From Natronobeatus ordinarius (lineage in GTDB: Archaea; Halobacteriota; Halobacteria; Halobacteriales; Natrialbaceae): DNA of 64,000 bases. The notes under the pieces are model-generated. The model ran no database searches. It was not told where the DNA came from and was given only the letters and a program-made list of their open reading frames with translations. The stretch lies in contig NZ_CP101456.1 of NCBI RefSeq assembly GCF_024362485.1, forward strand, positions 2,480,001-2,544,000, written 5' to 3'. Positions 1-9,250 of this stretch are shown here, piece after piece. A program made the translations under genes and the position numbers. How positions within the stretch are numbered: position 1 is the first letter of the stretch; each line of letters begins with the position of its first letter.

Positions 1-439
1 TGGCCCGCTCTCGATCGCCGACGTCGGAGACGGCGATCGTCGGCCCCTCCCGTCGGTCGAAGTACGCGAGGAAGTCCTCGATCGCGAAGTCGAAGACGTT
101 GTCGCCGGCGAGCACCAGCAGGTCATCGTCGATCCCTTCGCGGTCGATCAGCTGGGCGAGCCCGCCGACGACGCCGAGCTTCTCGTCTTCCTCGCGCGTC
201 TCCTCGATCGACAGCCGTGGCTTGTCGTAGGTGCTGTCTTCCAGGTGGGTCTGGAAGTCGGGCGCGAAGCGTTCGTTCGTGCTGACGTAGACCGTCTCGA
301 TCCGATCGGCCGCCTCGAGTTCGGCGTAGAGTCGATCGAGGACGGTGGTCTCCCCGAGCGGGAGGAACATCTTCGGCCGGTGTCTCGTGATCGGCCACAG
401 CCGGGTCGCGTAGCCGCCAGCGAGGACGACGGCGTTCAT
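1..439 (-). CDS. Sugar-phosphate nucleotidyltransferase, partial (C-terminus beyond the window)
   Basis: The reverse strand reads from an ATG at 439 into MNAVVLAGGYATRLWP, the N-terminal nucleotide-binding signature of the NTP_transferase family, followed by the PK of the signature in RPKMFLPLG. A second hallmark, LLVLAGDNVF, gives the metal-binding Asp. These enzymes join a sugar-1-phosphate to an NTP, making an activated sugar such as dTDP-glucose, UDP-sugar or GDP-mannose in the cytoplasm. The gene is open to the window edge, so about 146 residues are visible and the product cannot be specified. It is divergent from the ADP-dependent kinase gene. A role in surface-glycan precursor supply is an inference from the family. 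Confidence 0.88.
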   Translation of the reverse strand, partial: MNAVVLAGGYATRLWPITRHRPKMFLPLGETTVLDRLYAELEAADRIETVYVSTNERFAPDFQTHLEDSTYDKPRLSIEETREEDEKLGVVGGLAQLIDREGIDDDLLVLAGDNVFDFAIEDFLAYFDRREGPTIAVSDVGDRERA

Positions 440-616
440 CGGTACCCCTCGGCGGTCTGTCGATCGGTGGTCACTCCCATCGGTCGACTCCGGCGTTCGG
501 TTTCGAGCCGTCCGATTCGGTTCGATTTGCGTCCGTCACTCGATTCGTGTCCGTCGAACGATCGGTGTACACGCATGCGTATCCGGGCGGTTCCCGTCCG
601 AACTCCCACGGGCCGG

Positions 617-626
617 TCCATAACCC
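617..626 (+). promoter_or_regulatory. TATA-like element for the ADP-dependent kinase gene
   Basis: CCATAACCC lies about 22-27 nt before the ATG at 645. This is the spacing expected of a haloarchaeal leaderless promoter and favours 645 as the start over the in-frame ATG at 675. Confidence 0.45.
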
Positions 627-644
627 TTTCACAGCTACACCATT

Positions 645-2072
645 ATGGCGCTCGGTCTGGGAGTAGCCGACGGGATGGACGACGCACACGCACGGCTCGA
701 GGCCGACGTCGCCGCGCTCGAGGAGTTGCCGGTGTTCGTCGCGTACAACGCGAACGTCGACGCGATCGTCCGGGTCGACGAAGAACTGGCGTCGTACCTC
801 GACCGACCGCCGGAGCCGGGTGCGCACCCGCCGCCGAGTCCGCTCGCGTCGAAGCGAGAGCTCGCGACGGCGATTACCCACACGATGGCGGCCGGCCACG
901 GCGACGAGGCGGCGATGACGGACGAGTTCGCCGCCACGCTCGAGTCGGAGTTGAGGCCGGACAGCCAGCAGCTGGGCGGCCAGGCCGGGATCATGACGAA
1001 CCTGCTGACCGCGCTCGGGGCGGCGCCGATCACGTTCACGTACCTGGTCTCAGAGCGCCAGCGGTCGATGTTCGAGCACCCCGACGCGGTTCGCTATCCG
1101 ATCGTCGAGGACGGGAAGGTCAGCTACGTTCCCCTCGAGGCGTTCACCAACGCGGACCGAACCAAGATCAACTGGGTGTTCGAGTTCCGGGCCGGGGACG
1201 AACTCTTCGGCGTGCGTGCCGCGGCGGACACCCGGTTCATCGCTGCCTCGAGACCGCCGGAGTTCGATCTGGTCGCCGGCGACCTCGACGAAACCATCGA
1301 CCAGGTCGGTGCGGTCGTCGACGGGGCGTTGCTCGCGGGCTATCACAACCTCACGCCCGACCACGTCGAGGAGGGCTACGAGGAGGCACACCGTCACGCG
1401 CGGGACGTCCTGCGCCGGCTTCGATCCGGCGACGACCTCGACGTGCATATCGAGTACGCCGTGACCCAAGACGAGGAGCTCAGAGCGAGCATGTACGAGT
1501 GGATCTTACCCGAGGCAGACGTCATCGGCGTGGACACCCACGAGCTCACCCTGCTCCACGAGGACGCGGGACTCGAGGTGGCGGACGAGGAACCGACCGA
1601 GGAGACGCCGTTCGAGGTGAGCGAGATCCTCACTCACTACCGAATGCTCGCAGCGCTTCGTGAAGAACTCGGCGTCGACGCCATCCAGCTCCACGCGATG
1701 GCGTACCACCTCGCCGTGATGGACGCCCACCCCGAGCCGGAGGCAGCCCGGCGCGGACTCGAGTTTGCCGCCGTCACCGCCGCGACGAAGGCGGCCCGCG
1801 GGGAGATCACGGCCCCCGAAGACCTCGAGACGGGACTCGAATACGAGCCGTCGACGCAGGGCCGCGAGGCGATCGAGTTGCTCGCCGACCACGTCGAGAA
1901 ATCAGCCGAGGACGGCACGCTCTATACGCCGACGGTCGCCGCCTGTCCGAACCGCGTCGTCGACGAGCCGGCGGGGACGGTCGGCATCGGCGACATCGTC
2001 TCGTGCTCGAGTTTTATCCTCGAACTCGCCCTCCTCACGGACCGCGATCCCGGTAGCGAGGAACTCGGCTGA
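645..2072 (+). CDS. ADP-dependent glucokinase/phosphofructokinase family kinase
   Basis: The 475-aa protein has the length and motif order of the archaeal ADP-dependent sugar kinases (ribokinase-like fold). N-terminal YNANVDAI (about residues 34-41) contacts the sugar, GGQAGIMTNLL follows near residue 108, and the catalytic GxGD loop appears as VGIGDIVSC near residue 446. The family transfers phosphate from ADP to glucose or fructose-6-phosphate. Haloarchaea mainly degrade glucose by a modified Entner-Doudoroff route, so the true substrate here is uncertain. The ATG at 645 is preferred because of the TATA-like element upstream; the ATG at 675 (MDDAHARL) is the alternative. Family assignment is firm, substrate is not. 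Confidence 0.85.
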   Translation: MALGLGVADGMDDAHARLEADVAALEELPVFVAYNANVDAIVRVDEELASYLDRPPEPGAHPPPSPLASKRELATAITHTMAAGHGDEAAMTDEFAATLESELRPDSQQLGGQAGIMTNLLTALGAAPITFTYLVSERQRSMFEHPDAVRYPIVEDGKVSYVPLEAFTNADRTKINWVFEFRAGDELFGVRAAADTRFIAASRPPEFDLVAGDLDETIDQVGAVVDGALLAGYHNLTPDHVEEGYEEAHRHARDVLRRLRSGDDLDVHIEYAVTQDEELRASMYEWILPEADVIGVDTHELTLLHEDAGLEVADEEPTEETPFEVSEILTHYRMLAALREELGVDAIQLHAMAYHLAVMDAHPEPEAARRGLEFAAVTAATKAARGEITAPEDLETGLEYEPSTQGREAIELLADHVEKSAEDGTLYTPTVAACPNRVVDEPAGTVGIGDIVSCSSFILELALLTDRDPGSEELG

Positions 2073-2161
2073 GCGATTGCCCAGTGGCGGGTCGTCGATG
2101 CCGTATCGGTTCGGCTCGCAGAGTGTCTCACGGGTCGAACGGTTCGGAACGCCTGTACGGG

Positions 2162-2169
2162 AATTTTAC
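2162..2169 (+). promoter_or_regulatory. TATA-like element before the flavin-binding gene
   Basis: AATTTTAC lies about 25-32 nt before the ATG at 2194, the usual spacing for a leaderless haloarchaeal transcript. Confidence 0.45.
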
Positions 2170-2193
2170 TGGCCTCGAGACGTCCGCTCGACC

Positions 2194-2655
2194 ATGCACG
2201 AACTTCGATGGCTGCAGCTCCCGAAAGACGAACTGGACGACTTTCTCGGCGACGGTGGAACGGGCATCCTCTCGTTTTCGACGCCGGGCGACGAGCCCCC
2301 GATCACGGTTCCAGTGTCCTACGGCTACTTCGCGGACGCCGAGAGGTTCTACTTTCGGCTCGCGATCACCGACGAGAGCGAGAAGGCGTCAGTCGTCGAC
2401 AGACCGGTTTCGTTCGTCACGTTCGAGGAAACCGACGAGGGGTGGAAAAGCGTCGTCGCGACGGGCTCCCTCGAGGAGGTCGACGAGTTACCGTACGAGT
2501 CGGCCGTCGTCCAGGGGCTGTGGGCGGTCCAGATGCCACGGGTCGACATCTTCGAGCGGCCGCGTGATGAGGTACCGTTCGTGGACTTCTGTCTCGACCC
2601 CGACAATCTGACGGGACGGACCGAGATCGTGGCACATGGACGCGACGGCGAGTGA
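2194..2655 (+). CDS. Pyridoxamine 5'-phosphate oxidase family (FMN-binding split barrel) protein
   Basis: The 153-aa product starts MHELRWLQLPKDEL and contains the split-barrel core: a strand with TGILSF, then PVSYGYF and YFRLA. This is the arrangement of small haloarchaeal FMN- or F420-binding reductases annotated as pyridoxamine 5'-phosphate oxidase family. The ATG at 2194 is chosen because a TATA-like element sits 25-32 nt upstream. The same frame stays open far upstream but overlaps the kinase gene with implausible composition. A paralogue with the same core (TGVLTL, PISYGY, FYLRL) lies at 43865. Substrate and cofactor are unknown. Confidence 0.82.
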   Translation: MHELRWLQLPKDELDDFLGDGGTGILSFSTPGDEPPITVPVSYGYFADAERFYFRLAITDESEKASVVDRPVSFVTFEETDEGWKSVVATGSLEEVDELPYESAVVQGLWAVQMPRVDIFERPRDEVPFVDFCLDPDNLTGRTEIVAHGRDGE

Positions 2656-2810
2656 TCCGATCGCCGAACGTTTGCCAACGCTATTTCTGTGACGAACCGA
2701 TGCGATTTCTCCTCAAAAGCCTCCGATTAGAGATCTTAATCACTGATCTGGAAACGAATGGGAAGAAATATACGCCAGTAGGAGAAACATCTGTAGTACG
2801 GTAGATTACA

Positions 2811-3011
2811 ATGGCCACGACGCCACACTCGCCGCTGTCCGGCTCTGACGGTCCCGACGTCGCCGTTGGGTTCGAACACGTGACTGTCGACCGCGACGGA
2901 AGGCCGACCGAGTGTACGATCTTTCCCCGCGACTGTGACGAGGACGAGATCCTCACTCACTGGATCACGGCGAGTGAGGGCTCGTTCGTCTCGCTCGAGG
3001 AGATGCGATAA
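2811..3011 (+). CDS. Small DUF7511-like haloarchaeal protein
   Basis: A 66-aa acidic protein with the pattern VTVDRDGRPTECTIFP, then DEILTHWITA and a closing SFVSLEEMR. Short haloarchaeal proteins with this layout are grouped as DUF7511. No catalytic residues are evident and the function is unknown. It stands alone between the flavin-binding gene and the convergent EamA gene. An AT-richer stretch (about 2700-2800) precedes it and probably carries its promoter. The family name is recalled from resemblance, so it is held loosely. Confidence 0.62.
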   Translation: MATTPHSPLSGSDGPDVAVGFEHVTVDRDGRPTECTIFPRDCDEDEILTHWITASEGSFVSLEEMR

Positions 3012-3032
3012 CGCGGCGCACGTTTTCCCGTT

Positions 3033-3959
3033 TTAGCCCCTCGAGCGCAGCCGCCGGACGTGAACGAACTCCTCGCGCAGCGCCCGGCGTTTGACCAGGA
3101 CGAAGCCGGTAGCGATGACGAGAAAGCCCACGGCGGTCGCCAGGTCGATGACTTCACCCAGGTAGAGCCAGCCGAAGATGGCGGCGAAGATCGGCGCGAC
3201 GTAAGAGACCATGTTGATCTCGACGGCACCGAGGCGCTCGAGCAGGTCGAAGTAGAGCAGGAAGCCGAAGGCGCTGGCGGCGATCGCGAGGTACAAAAGC
3301 GAGGCGACCGCCTCGGGATGAGTCCACGCCGCGACGTCGACGGGTTCCCGGAGGGCGAGGCTGAGGAGGTGCATCAGGAGCGCGCCACCGAGCATCGACC
3401 AGGCTTCCATCGTCTCGATCTCGATCGAGGCGCCGATCCGACGGGTGAGGACGCCGCCGAGGGCGAAGGAGGCGGCTGCGAGGAAGATGAGGACGGTGGC
3501 GACGAACGAGGTCGAGAGCAGGTTCGACGGGTCGGGCTGGCTGATGATGACGACGCCGACGAGGCCGAGGAGGACGCCGACGACACCCACCGGCGAGAGG
3601 GCGTCCGACGGCGTGAGTACGCGCGCAAAACCGGTCGTCAGGATCGGCGAGAGACCGACCAGGATGGAGGCGACGGCGGCCAGCGTGTGCTGTTGACCGA
3701 CGAACAGGAACGCGTGGTAGGCGGCGATCATCAACGACGCGCCGACGGCGACCACTGTCCACTGATCGCGGCCCTGTGGTAGCCAGTCGTCGGCTGCGTA
3801 CACGGCGTAGGCGAGCATCACCACGCCTGCGATGTCGTAGCGCAACGCGGCGAACAGGACGGGTGGGAAGTGGTTCAGCCCTGCACTGATCGCGACGAAC
3901 GCCGTTCCCCAGACCGCAGCGAGCACCAGAAAGAGGACGAGGCTTCGATACCGGCTCAC
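3033..3959 (-). CDS. EamA/DMT family transporter
   Basis: A 308-aa hydrophobic protein with about ten transmembrane segments in two repeated EamA halves. The first half opens with LFLVLAAVWGTAFVAISAG and the second begins near FVATVLIFLAAASFALGG. Family members export metabolites such as amino acids or carry nucleotide sugars across the cytoplasmic membrane; the substrate cannot be read here. The C-terminus is Arg-rich (HVRRLRSRG), as is usual for a cytoplasmic tail. It is transcribed towards the small protein at 2811 and separated from mqo by about 80 bp. Confidence 0.9.
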   Translation of the reverse strand: MSRYRSLVLFLVLAAVWGTAFVAISAGLNHFPPVLFAALRYDIAGVVMLAYAVYAADDWLPQGRDQWTVVAVGASLMIAAYHAFLFVGQQHTLAAVASILVGLSPILTTGFARVLTPSDALSPVGVVGVLLGLVGVVIISQPDPSNLLSTSFVATVLIFLAAASFALGGVLTRRIGASIEIETMEAWSMLGGALLMHLLSLALREPVDVAAWTHPEAVASLLYLAIAASAFGFLLYFDLLERLGAVEINMVSYVAPIFAAIFGWLYLGEVIDLATAVGFLVIATGFVLVKRRALREEFVHVRRLRSRG

Positions 3960-4040
3960 GGTCGCTCAGTGACGCCAGGCGGCCCTATGTGTTTCGCTTC
4001 GAAACAATAGTCCGGCGGAGGCGGGCGGTGACGGATTCGA

Positions 4041-5540
4041 TCAGTCGTCTGCAGCAGGAATGTCGCCGACGGTGTCTGCGTCGGAGTCGTCGGAGTCGTC
4101 GGAGTCGTCGGAGTCGTCACCGTCAGCGTCCGAAGCGTCGTCGGTGGTCTCCGTCTCGAAGAGTTCGTCGTCGGTCTCCGCGGTGGGGACGGTCCCGTCG
4201 GCGCTCGCACGCGGGAAGTTGTCGATGGTGTCCGCACGGAACGCCTCCTCGTCGAACTCGTACTCGTCGTCGAAGAACTCCATCAGGGTGTGGGTGTCCT
4301 GCATCGCGTTCTTGAGACACGTCGAGGCGCCCGGCGAGGGCGTGATGTTGAAGATGATGTCGTCGCCGAGGATCTTCGCCTCGCCCATGTCGAGCGACCG
4401 GCGCTTCGTGTCGACGATCTGCGGGCGGACGCCGCCGTAGCCCTTCGCCCGCTCGATGTCCTCGAGTTCGACCGTCGGGACGACCTTCTGGACGTGCGGC
4501 AGGAAGGCCTTCGGACCGACTTTCGGGAGGTCGTAGACGAGGTTCTTGAGGACGTAGGGGAGGAGGATCCGGTCCGCCAAGATGTTCCCGTAGCTGAGGA
4601 ACGAGGCGGCGTTCAGCCCGAAGACGTCGAAGAAGTCCTTCGTCGTCGAGAGCCGGCCACGCTCGAGCGCGGGCACGAGCTTCGCGGTCGGGCCAAAGCG
4701 CGTGACGCCGGCGTCGTGGACGTCCGCGTCGCCGTGAACGGCGGCGAACGGGAGTTTCTTCATCTGGAGCGTGTACACCTTGCCGTTCAGCAGGTCCCGG
4801 GCGAGGAAGAAACTGCCCGCGACCGGGAGTAACACCTTGTCCTGGCCGTAGCCGAGCTCCTGGGCGAGCTGGAGGCTGTGGGAGCCGGCGGCGACGACGG
4901 TTGCGTCACAGTCGAAGCGGCCACGAGTCGTCTCGATGGTGTAGCCGTCGAGCGTGGGCGTGACGTCCGTGACCTCGGTCCCAGTGTAGACGTCGACGCC
5001 GTCGACCTCCTCGGCCTGCTCGACGAACGACTTCGAGGCCTCGCCGTAGTCGACGACGTAGCCGTCGGGCGTCTGCAGGGCGAGCATCTCCGTCCCCGGA
5101 TCGCGCCCCTCGACGACCTTCGGCTCGAGTTCGGCGATTTCCTCGCGGCCGATCGCCCGCAGTTTCGGGAAGAGGTCGCCAAAGCCCTCCTCCTCGTAGC
5201 GGCGCTCGAGTTTGGCGACTTCCTCGTCGCCGACGCCGAGGACCATCTTCGAGCGCTTGTCGTGCATCTTGCGGTCGGCGTCGTAGTTCTCCAGGTAGCC
5301 CGCCAGCAGCTCTGCACCCTCTTTGACCTCCTCGGCCTTCTCGAGCGTGTAGTTGGTCTCGATGTCCCCGAAGTGTAGCGTCTGGGAGTTGTTCGTACAG
5401 TGAGAGTTGATCGCGGCGAGTTCCGGTTCCTTCTCGATCAGCGCGATGGAGTCGATGTCGGTGAACTTCGCAGTCGTGTACAGGAGTGACGCACCACTGA
5501 TACCGCCACCGACGATAACGAGGTCGTACTTGCCAGACAT
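4041..5540 (-). CDS. mqo: Malate:quinone oxidoreductase (FAD-dependent)
   Basis: The 499-aa protein starts MSGKYDLVIVGGGISGAS, an FAD-binding Rossmann loop (GGGISG about residues 11-16). Then come NSHCTNNSQTLHFGDIE and NYTLEKA, which resemble the Mqo group of membrane-peripheral dehydrogenases passing electrons from malate to the quinone pool. Usual length is about 450-500 aa. The ATG at 5540 fits the Rossmann start better than one 27 nt upstream. The last 40 residues are a low-complexity tail of DDS repeats, probably a halophilic extension. The Mqo call rests on motif memory; another 2-hydroxyacid or amino-acid oxidase of the DAO superfamily is the alternative. Confidence 0.78.
   Translation of the reverse strand: MSGKYDLVIVGGGISGASLLYTTAKFTDIDSIALIEKEPELAAINSHCTNNSQTLHFGDIETNYTLEKAEEVKEGAELLAGYLENYDADRKMHDKRSKMVLGVGDEEVAKLERRYEEEGFGDLFPKLRAIGREEIAELEPKVVEGRDPGTEMLALQTPDGYVVDYGEASKSFVEQAEEVDGVDVYTGTEVTDVTPTLDGYTIETTRGRFDCDATVVAAGSHSLQLAQELGYGQDKVLLPVAGSFFLARDLLNGKVYTLQMKKLPFAAVHGDADVHDAGVTRFGPTAKLVPALERGRLSTTKDFFDVFGLNAASFLSYGNILADRILLPYVLKNLVYDLPKVGPKAFLPHVQKVVPTVELEDIERAKGYGGVRPQIVDTKRRSLDMGEAKILGDDIIFNITPSPGASTCLKNAMQDTHTLMEFFDDEYEFDEEAFRADTIDNFPRASADGTVPTAETDDELFETETTDDASDADGDDSDDSDDSDDSDADTVGDIPAADD
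4077..4118 (-). repeat. Short tandem repeat coding the DDS tail of Mqo
   Basis: The 9-bp unit TCGGAGTCG is repeated about four times and encodes consecutive Asp-Asp-Ser triplets near the Mqo C-terminus. It is an in-frame minisatellite, so the tail length could vary between strains. Confidence 0.8.
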
Positions 5541-5659
5541 TGTTGATCTGTAGGTCGCTATCGTCACCTATCGACTTCAGATAGATAACTCATCTTCTTT
5601 CGATCGACGTTTTAGTAATCGACGAACTGGCTATCGACGATCGGACAGCCACCTGCCAG

Positions 5660-6976
5660 TCAGCGCGACCGGACGTGAGTCCGTTCTGCCTTTTCAACAC
5701 GATGGAGGTGGCAGGCGGCCGGATGTTCGCCGCCACCGAGCTCCGGGTTCTCGCGTTCGCAGACGCTCCCATACTCCTCGCTGAGCGTCGCTGTCGCCTC
5801 GTCCCAGTTCTCCGCGGCGAGTTCCGCGAGCGCCTCGTCGACGACGGCCTCGTGACGGGCCGGGAGGTCGTCGGTGAACAGGCGTGCTTTGGTCGTCTCG
5901 ACGAACGTAGAGACGTCGCCCGCGTCGAGGTCGTCCTCGCCGACCGCGTACGTTTCGTCTTCGCCCACCGCCTCGAGCGCGAGCTCTCTCGATTCGATCC
6001 GCTCGCGGAGATCCATGAGTTCGCGGTAGGTCTGTTGGTCGATCTCGACCCCCTCGGGCGGGATCACCATCGGACACCGGGTTCGGAACCGGCATCCGGA
6101 TGGAGGATCCCGTGGCGAGGGCACGTCGCCCGTGATCGGCTCGCGATCCCGCTCCTTTTCGGCCGTCGTCGCCCGGGGAACGCTCTCGAGCAGCGCCTGC
6201 GTGTAGGGGTGTTTCGGCTCGGCGAACAGCGCCTCGACCGGCCCGACCTCGACGATCTCACCGAGGTACATCACCGCGACGCGGTCGCAGACGTGGCGGA
6301 TAACCGAGAGGTCGTGACTGATCAGCAGGTAGGTCAGGTCGAACTCGTCCTGGAGGTCGTCGAGTAAGTTCAGCACCTGCGCCTGCACGGAGACGTCGAG
6401 CGCGCTCGTCGGCTCGTCGAGCACGAGAAACTCCGGCTCGAGCGCGAGCGCTCGCGCGATGCCGATGCGCTGGCGCTGGCCGCCGGAGAACTCGTGGGGG
6501 TATCGGTCGAACTGATCCGCAGAGAGCCCGACGCGCTCGAGCAGGTCGCGCACCCGCTCGTCGCGCTCTGGTTTCGTTCCGACGTCGTGGACGTCGAGCG
6601 GTTGTCTGACGATCTGACCGATCGTCATTCGGGGATCGAGACTCGAGAACGGATCCTGGAAGACGACCTGAGCGTCTCGGCGGAACGACGTGAGCTGCTC
6701 GCCCGTGAGTTCGTAGACGTTCTGGCCGTCGAACTCGACGACGCCGTCGGTCGGCTCCTGCAGACGCAGCAGGGTCTCACCCGTCGTCGACTTGCCACAG
6801 CCGGATTCGCCGACGAGGCCGAGCGTTTCGCCGCGGTGGACGTCGAAACTGATGCCGTCGACGGCGCGAACCGCGACAGGGTCGTCACCCAGGAGGCGAT
6901 CGACGATGGAGTCTCGTTCGTAGAAGTACTTCGTCAGGCCCTCGACGTGTACGAGCGGCTCGTCCGTCACCGTCAT
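5660..6976 (-). CDS. Oligopeptide/dipeptide-type ABC transporter ATP-binding protein (DppF/OppF-like)
   Basis: A 438-aa ATPase. Walker A is GESGCGKST (about residues 56-64), the signature is [15 protein letters not shown] and Walker B is LVLDEP. An oligopeptide-transporter C-terminal segment, GCRFRTRCP, follows. It energises peptide or nickel uptake with its partner ATPase. Its start codon overlaps the stop of the upstream ATPase gene by 4 nt (ATGA at 6973-6976), so translation is probably coupled. The C-terminal region, roughly residues 320-438, is longer than in bacterial DppF and ends with a Cys/His cluster (CEREN, ACHLH). It is the last gene of a five-gene operon. The actual substrate is unknown. 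Confidence 0.92.
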   Translation of the reverse strand: MTVTDEPLVHVEGLTKYFYERDSIVDRLLGDDPVAVRAVDGISFDVHRGETLGLVGESGCGKSTTGETLLRLQEPTDGVVEFDGQNVYELTGEQLTSFRRDAQVVFQDPFSSLDPRMTIGQIVRQPLDVHDVGTKPERDERVRDLLERVGLSADQFDRYPHEFSGGQRQRIGIARALALEPEFLVLDEPTSALDVSVQAQVLNLLDDLQDEFDLTYLLISHDLSVIRHVCDRVAVMYLGEIVEVGPVEALFAEPKHPYTQALLESVPRATTAEKERDREPITGDVPSPRDPPSGCRFRTRCPMVIPPEGVEIDQQTYRELMDLRERIESRELALEAVGEDETYAVGEDDLDAGDVSTFVETTKARLFTDDLPARHEAVVDEALAELAAENWDEATATLSEEYGSVCERENPELGGGEHPAACHLHRVEKAERTHVRSR

Positions 6977-8241
6977 CGACGATCACCCCGGTCGGCCGCC
7001 TCCGTTCCTCCGTCCGAGTGTGGCCGACTCGCTCGCTCCGGCTCCAGGTCGTGAGTGCCAGCCGGCTCGGAAGCGTCCCCGAAGTAGTCGTCGGGGAGCG
7101 CCGTTGACTCGTCGTAGGCGACCTCCGCGAGGTAACACTTCGTCGCATGTTCGTCGCTTCCCGCAGCGTCGAAGTCGGGCGGCTTCTCGAGACACTCTTC
7201 CATCGCCTTCGGACACCGATCGGCGAAGTAACACCGATCGGGCATCTCGTGGTCGAGCAGGCTCGGAACGTTGCCCGGGATCGGCTGCAGCCGGTCGGCA
7301 GCCCCCTCGAGATCCGGGATGCTACCGAGCAGCCCTTCTGTGTAGGGGTGGACGTACTCGTCGAAGACGTCCTCGAGCGTGCCGCGTTCGACGATCTCGC
7401 CGGCGTACATGACGCCGACGCGATCGCACATCCGGGCGACGACTCCCAGGTTGTGCGTGATCAGCAGGATCGTCATGCCAGTCTCCTCCTTGAGGTCGTC
7501 GAGGAGGTCCAGGATCTGAGCCTGGATGGTCACGTCGAGCGCCGTCGTCGGTTCGTCGGCGATCAACACGTCCGGTTCGCCGGCCAGAGCCTGGGCGATC
7601 ATCGCTCGCTGGAGCATCCCGCCGGAGTACTCGTGGGGGTACTCGTCGGCGCGCTCGACGGGGTCGGGGATGCCGACCAGCTCGAGCAACTCGATCGCGC
7701 GCTCGCGACTCGCTTTCGTCACGTACCGTTTCGACGGGAGGACCGTCCCGAGCGCCATCGAGCCCAGCGTGTACTCCCTCGAGCGCGCCCGGGTCGACCG
7801 GGGGTTCGCGGTCGCACGTCGCTGGACCTCCACCGCCTCGGCGATCTGCTCGCCCACGGTGATACTCGGATTGAAGCTGCTCTGAGGGTCCTGGAAGATC
7901 ATGCTGAAGTGGGTTCCGCGCAGCGACCGTCGGACCGGTCGCGGAACCCGGAGGAGGTCGACGCGGTCGCCGGAAACGGCGTCCGGGTAGTCGTCGGCGA
8001 TCGATGCGGCGAGTTCGGCGTTGTGGTACCAGACCTCGCCGTCGGTGATCTCCCCCGGCGGCTCGATCAGGTCCATGATCGAGCGGGCGGTGACGCTCTT
8101 TCCGCTGCCGCTCTCGCCGACGATGCCGTACGTCTCGCCGCGCTCGATAGAGAGGTCGACGCCGTGGACGGCGTTCACCTGCCCCTCGTCGGTGAAAAAG
8201 CGGGTCTTCAGCCCCTCGACTCGAAGGAGTTCCTCGGTCAT
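6973..8241 (-). CDS. Oligopeptide/dipeptide-type ABC transporter ATP-binding protein (DppD/OppD-like)
   Basis: A 422-aa ATPase starting [16 protein letters not shown] at 8241. Walker A is [11 protein letters not shown], the signature [16 protein letters not shown], and Walker B VLIADEP with the D-loop TTALD. The C-terminal peptide-transporter segment appears as [15 protein letters not shown]. An insertion between the Q-loop and the signature (about residues 145-185, rich in Arg/Ser) is longer than in bacterial homologues. The gene follows the permease gene with a 1-2 nt gap and overlaps the next ATPase by 4 nt. It forms the nucleotide-binding heterodimer with the DppF-like protein. Confidence 0.92.
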   Translation of the reverse strand: MTEELLRVEGLKTRFFTDEGQVNAVHGVDLSIERGETYGIVGESGSGKSVTARSIMDLIEPPGEITDGEVWYHNAELAASIADDYPDAVSGDRVDLLRVPRPVRRSLRGTHFSMIFQDPQSSFNPSITVGEQIAEAVEVQRRATANPRSTRARSREYTLGSMALGTVLPSKRYVTKASRERAIELLELVGIPDPVERADEYPHEYSGGMLQRAMIAQALAGEPDVLIADEPTTALDVTIQAQILDLLDDLKEETGMTILLITHNLGVVARMCDRVGVMYAGEIVERGTLEDVFDEYVHPYTEGLLGSIPDLEGAADRLQPIPGNVPSLLDHEMPDRCYFADRCPKAMEECLEKPPDFDAAGSDEHATKCYLAEVAYDESTALPDDYFGDASEPAGTHDLEPERASRPHSDGGTEAADRGDRR

Positions 8242-8242
8242 A

Positions 8243-9250
8243 TTAGCCAGCACCTCCGGCACCTTCGCCCTCGATGTTCGGATCGAGGGCATCCCGTAGC
8301 CAGTCGCCCAGCAGGTTGATACCGATCACGGCGAGGACGATGCCGATCCCCGGGATGGTAGCGATCCACCACTGCGTGCGCAGCCGATCCTGTCCGTTCT
8401 GGATCTCGAAGCCCCACGAGAGCGTCGTCCCGGAGAACCCGAGATACGAGAGGGCACTCTCGAGGATGATGATCGCCGCGACCTGAATCGTCGCGAGTAC
8501 GATGATCGGCGTGAGGCTGTTGGGCAGGACGTGTCGGAGCAAGATCGTCCGGTGGCTCGCGCCGATCGAACGTGCGGCCTTGACGTATGCCTCGTTTCGG
8601 ATCGAGATCGCTTCGCCGCGTGCGACGCGGGCAAACCAGACCCAGGTCACGAGCGCGACCACGACCGCCACCATCCCCGGGAACGTCATCGTCTCCGGCA
8701 TTCCCTCGGCGAAGCCGGCCATCACGATCGGATCGGGGATGCCAATCGTCCCGCGGCCGAACGCGCCCATCAACGCGAGCGCGAGGACGAGCGACGGGAA
8801 CGCCAGCATGACGTCCGCGATTCGCATGAGTCCGTCGTCGACCCGGCCCCCGAAGTAGCCAGCAGCCAGGCCGACGGGCACGCCGATCGCGGCCGCGAGC
8901 AACGTCCCGGAGATGCCGACGAGTAACGAGGTCCGGGCACCGTAGAGGAACCGCGAGTAGATGTCCTGGCCGAGGTTGTTCGTTCCGAGGACGTGTTCGC
9001 CGGTTCCTTCGACGGTGTGTGTCACTCGCTCACCCTCCTGGGCGACCGTCGTGTCGTAGCTCAACCCGAGCGGCGGATACGAGGCACCGTTGTCATCGGT
9101 GTACCCCTGCGCGTGCGGGTTGTGCGTCGCCAGCACCGGTGCGAAGATGCCCATGAGGAGGATCGCGACGATGATCGTGACCCCAACTCTGGCCATCAGG
9201 CTCTGTTTGAACTCCGTTTTCAGGCTCGATCTGATGCGATCAGAAATCAT
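8243..9250 (-). CDS. ABC transporter permease (DppC-like)
   Basis: A 335-aa inner-membrane permease. The first transmembrane segment is near residues 20-42 (VGVTIIVAILLMGIFAPVLA). An extracytoplasmic loop of about 60 residues follows, then the binding-protein-dependent transport domain with the EAA-type loop RSIGASHRTILLRHVLPN. An N-terminal hydrophobic segment plus long loop is typical of DppC/OppC. It overlaps the DppB-like gene by 4 nt (9247-9250). With DppB it forms the transmembrane channel. Confidence 0.91.
   Translation of the reverse strand: MISDRIRSSLKTEFKQSLMARVGVTIIVAILLMGIFAPVLATHNPHAQGYTDDNGASYPPLGLSYDTTVAQEGERVTHTVEGTGEHVLGTNNLGQDIYSRFLYGARTSLLVGISGTLLAAAIGVPVGLAAGYFGGRVDDGLMRIADVMLAFPSLVLALALMGAFGRGTIGIPDPIVMAGFAEGMPETMTFPGMVAVVVALVTWVWFARVARGEAISIRNEAYVKAARSIGASHRTILLRHVLPNSLTPIIVLATIQVAAIIILESALSYLGFSGTTLSWGFEIQNGQDRLRTQWWIATIPGIGIVLAVIGINLLGDWLRDALDPNIEGEGAGGAG

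Noticed and set aside
3060-3782. Long plus-strand open frame opposite the EamA transporter
   Set aside because: Its Asp/Glu/Arg-rich composition mirrors the reverse complement of the transporter, which has clear membrane segments and family motifs.
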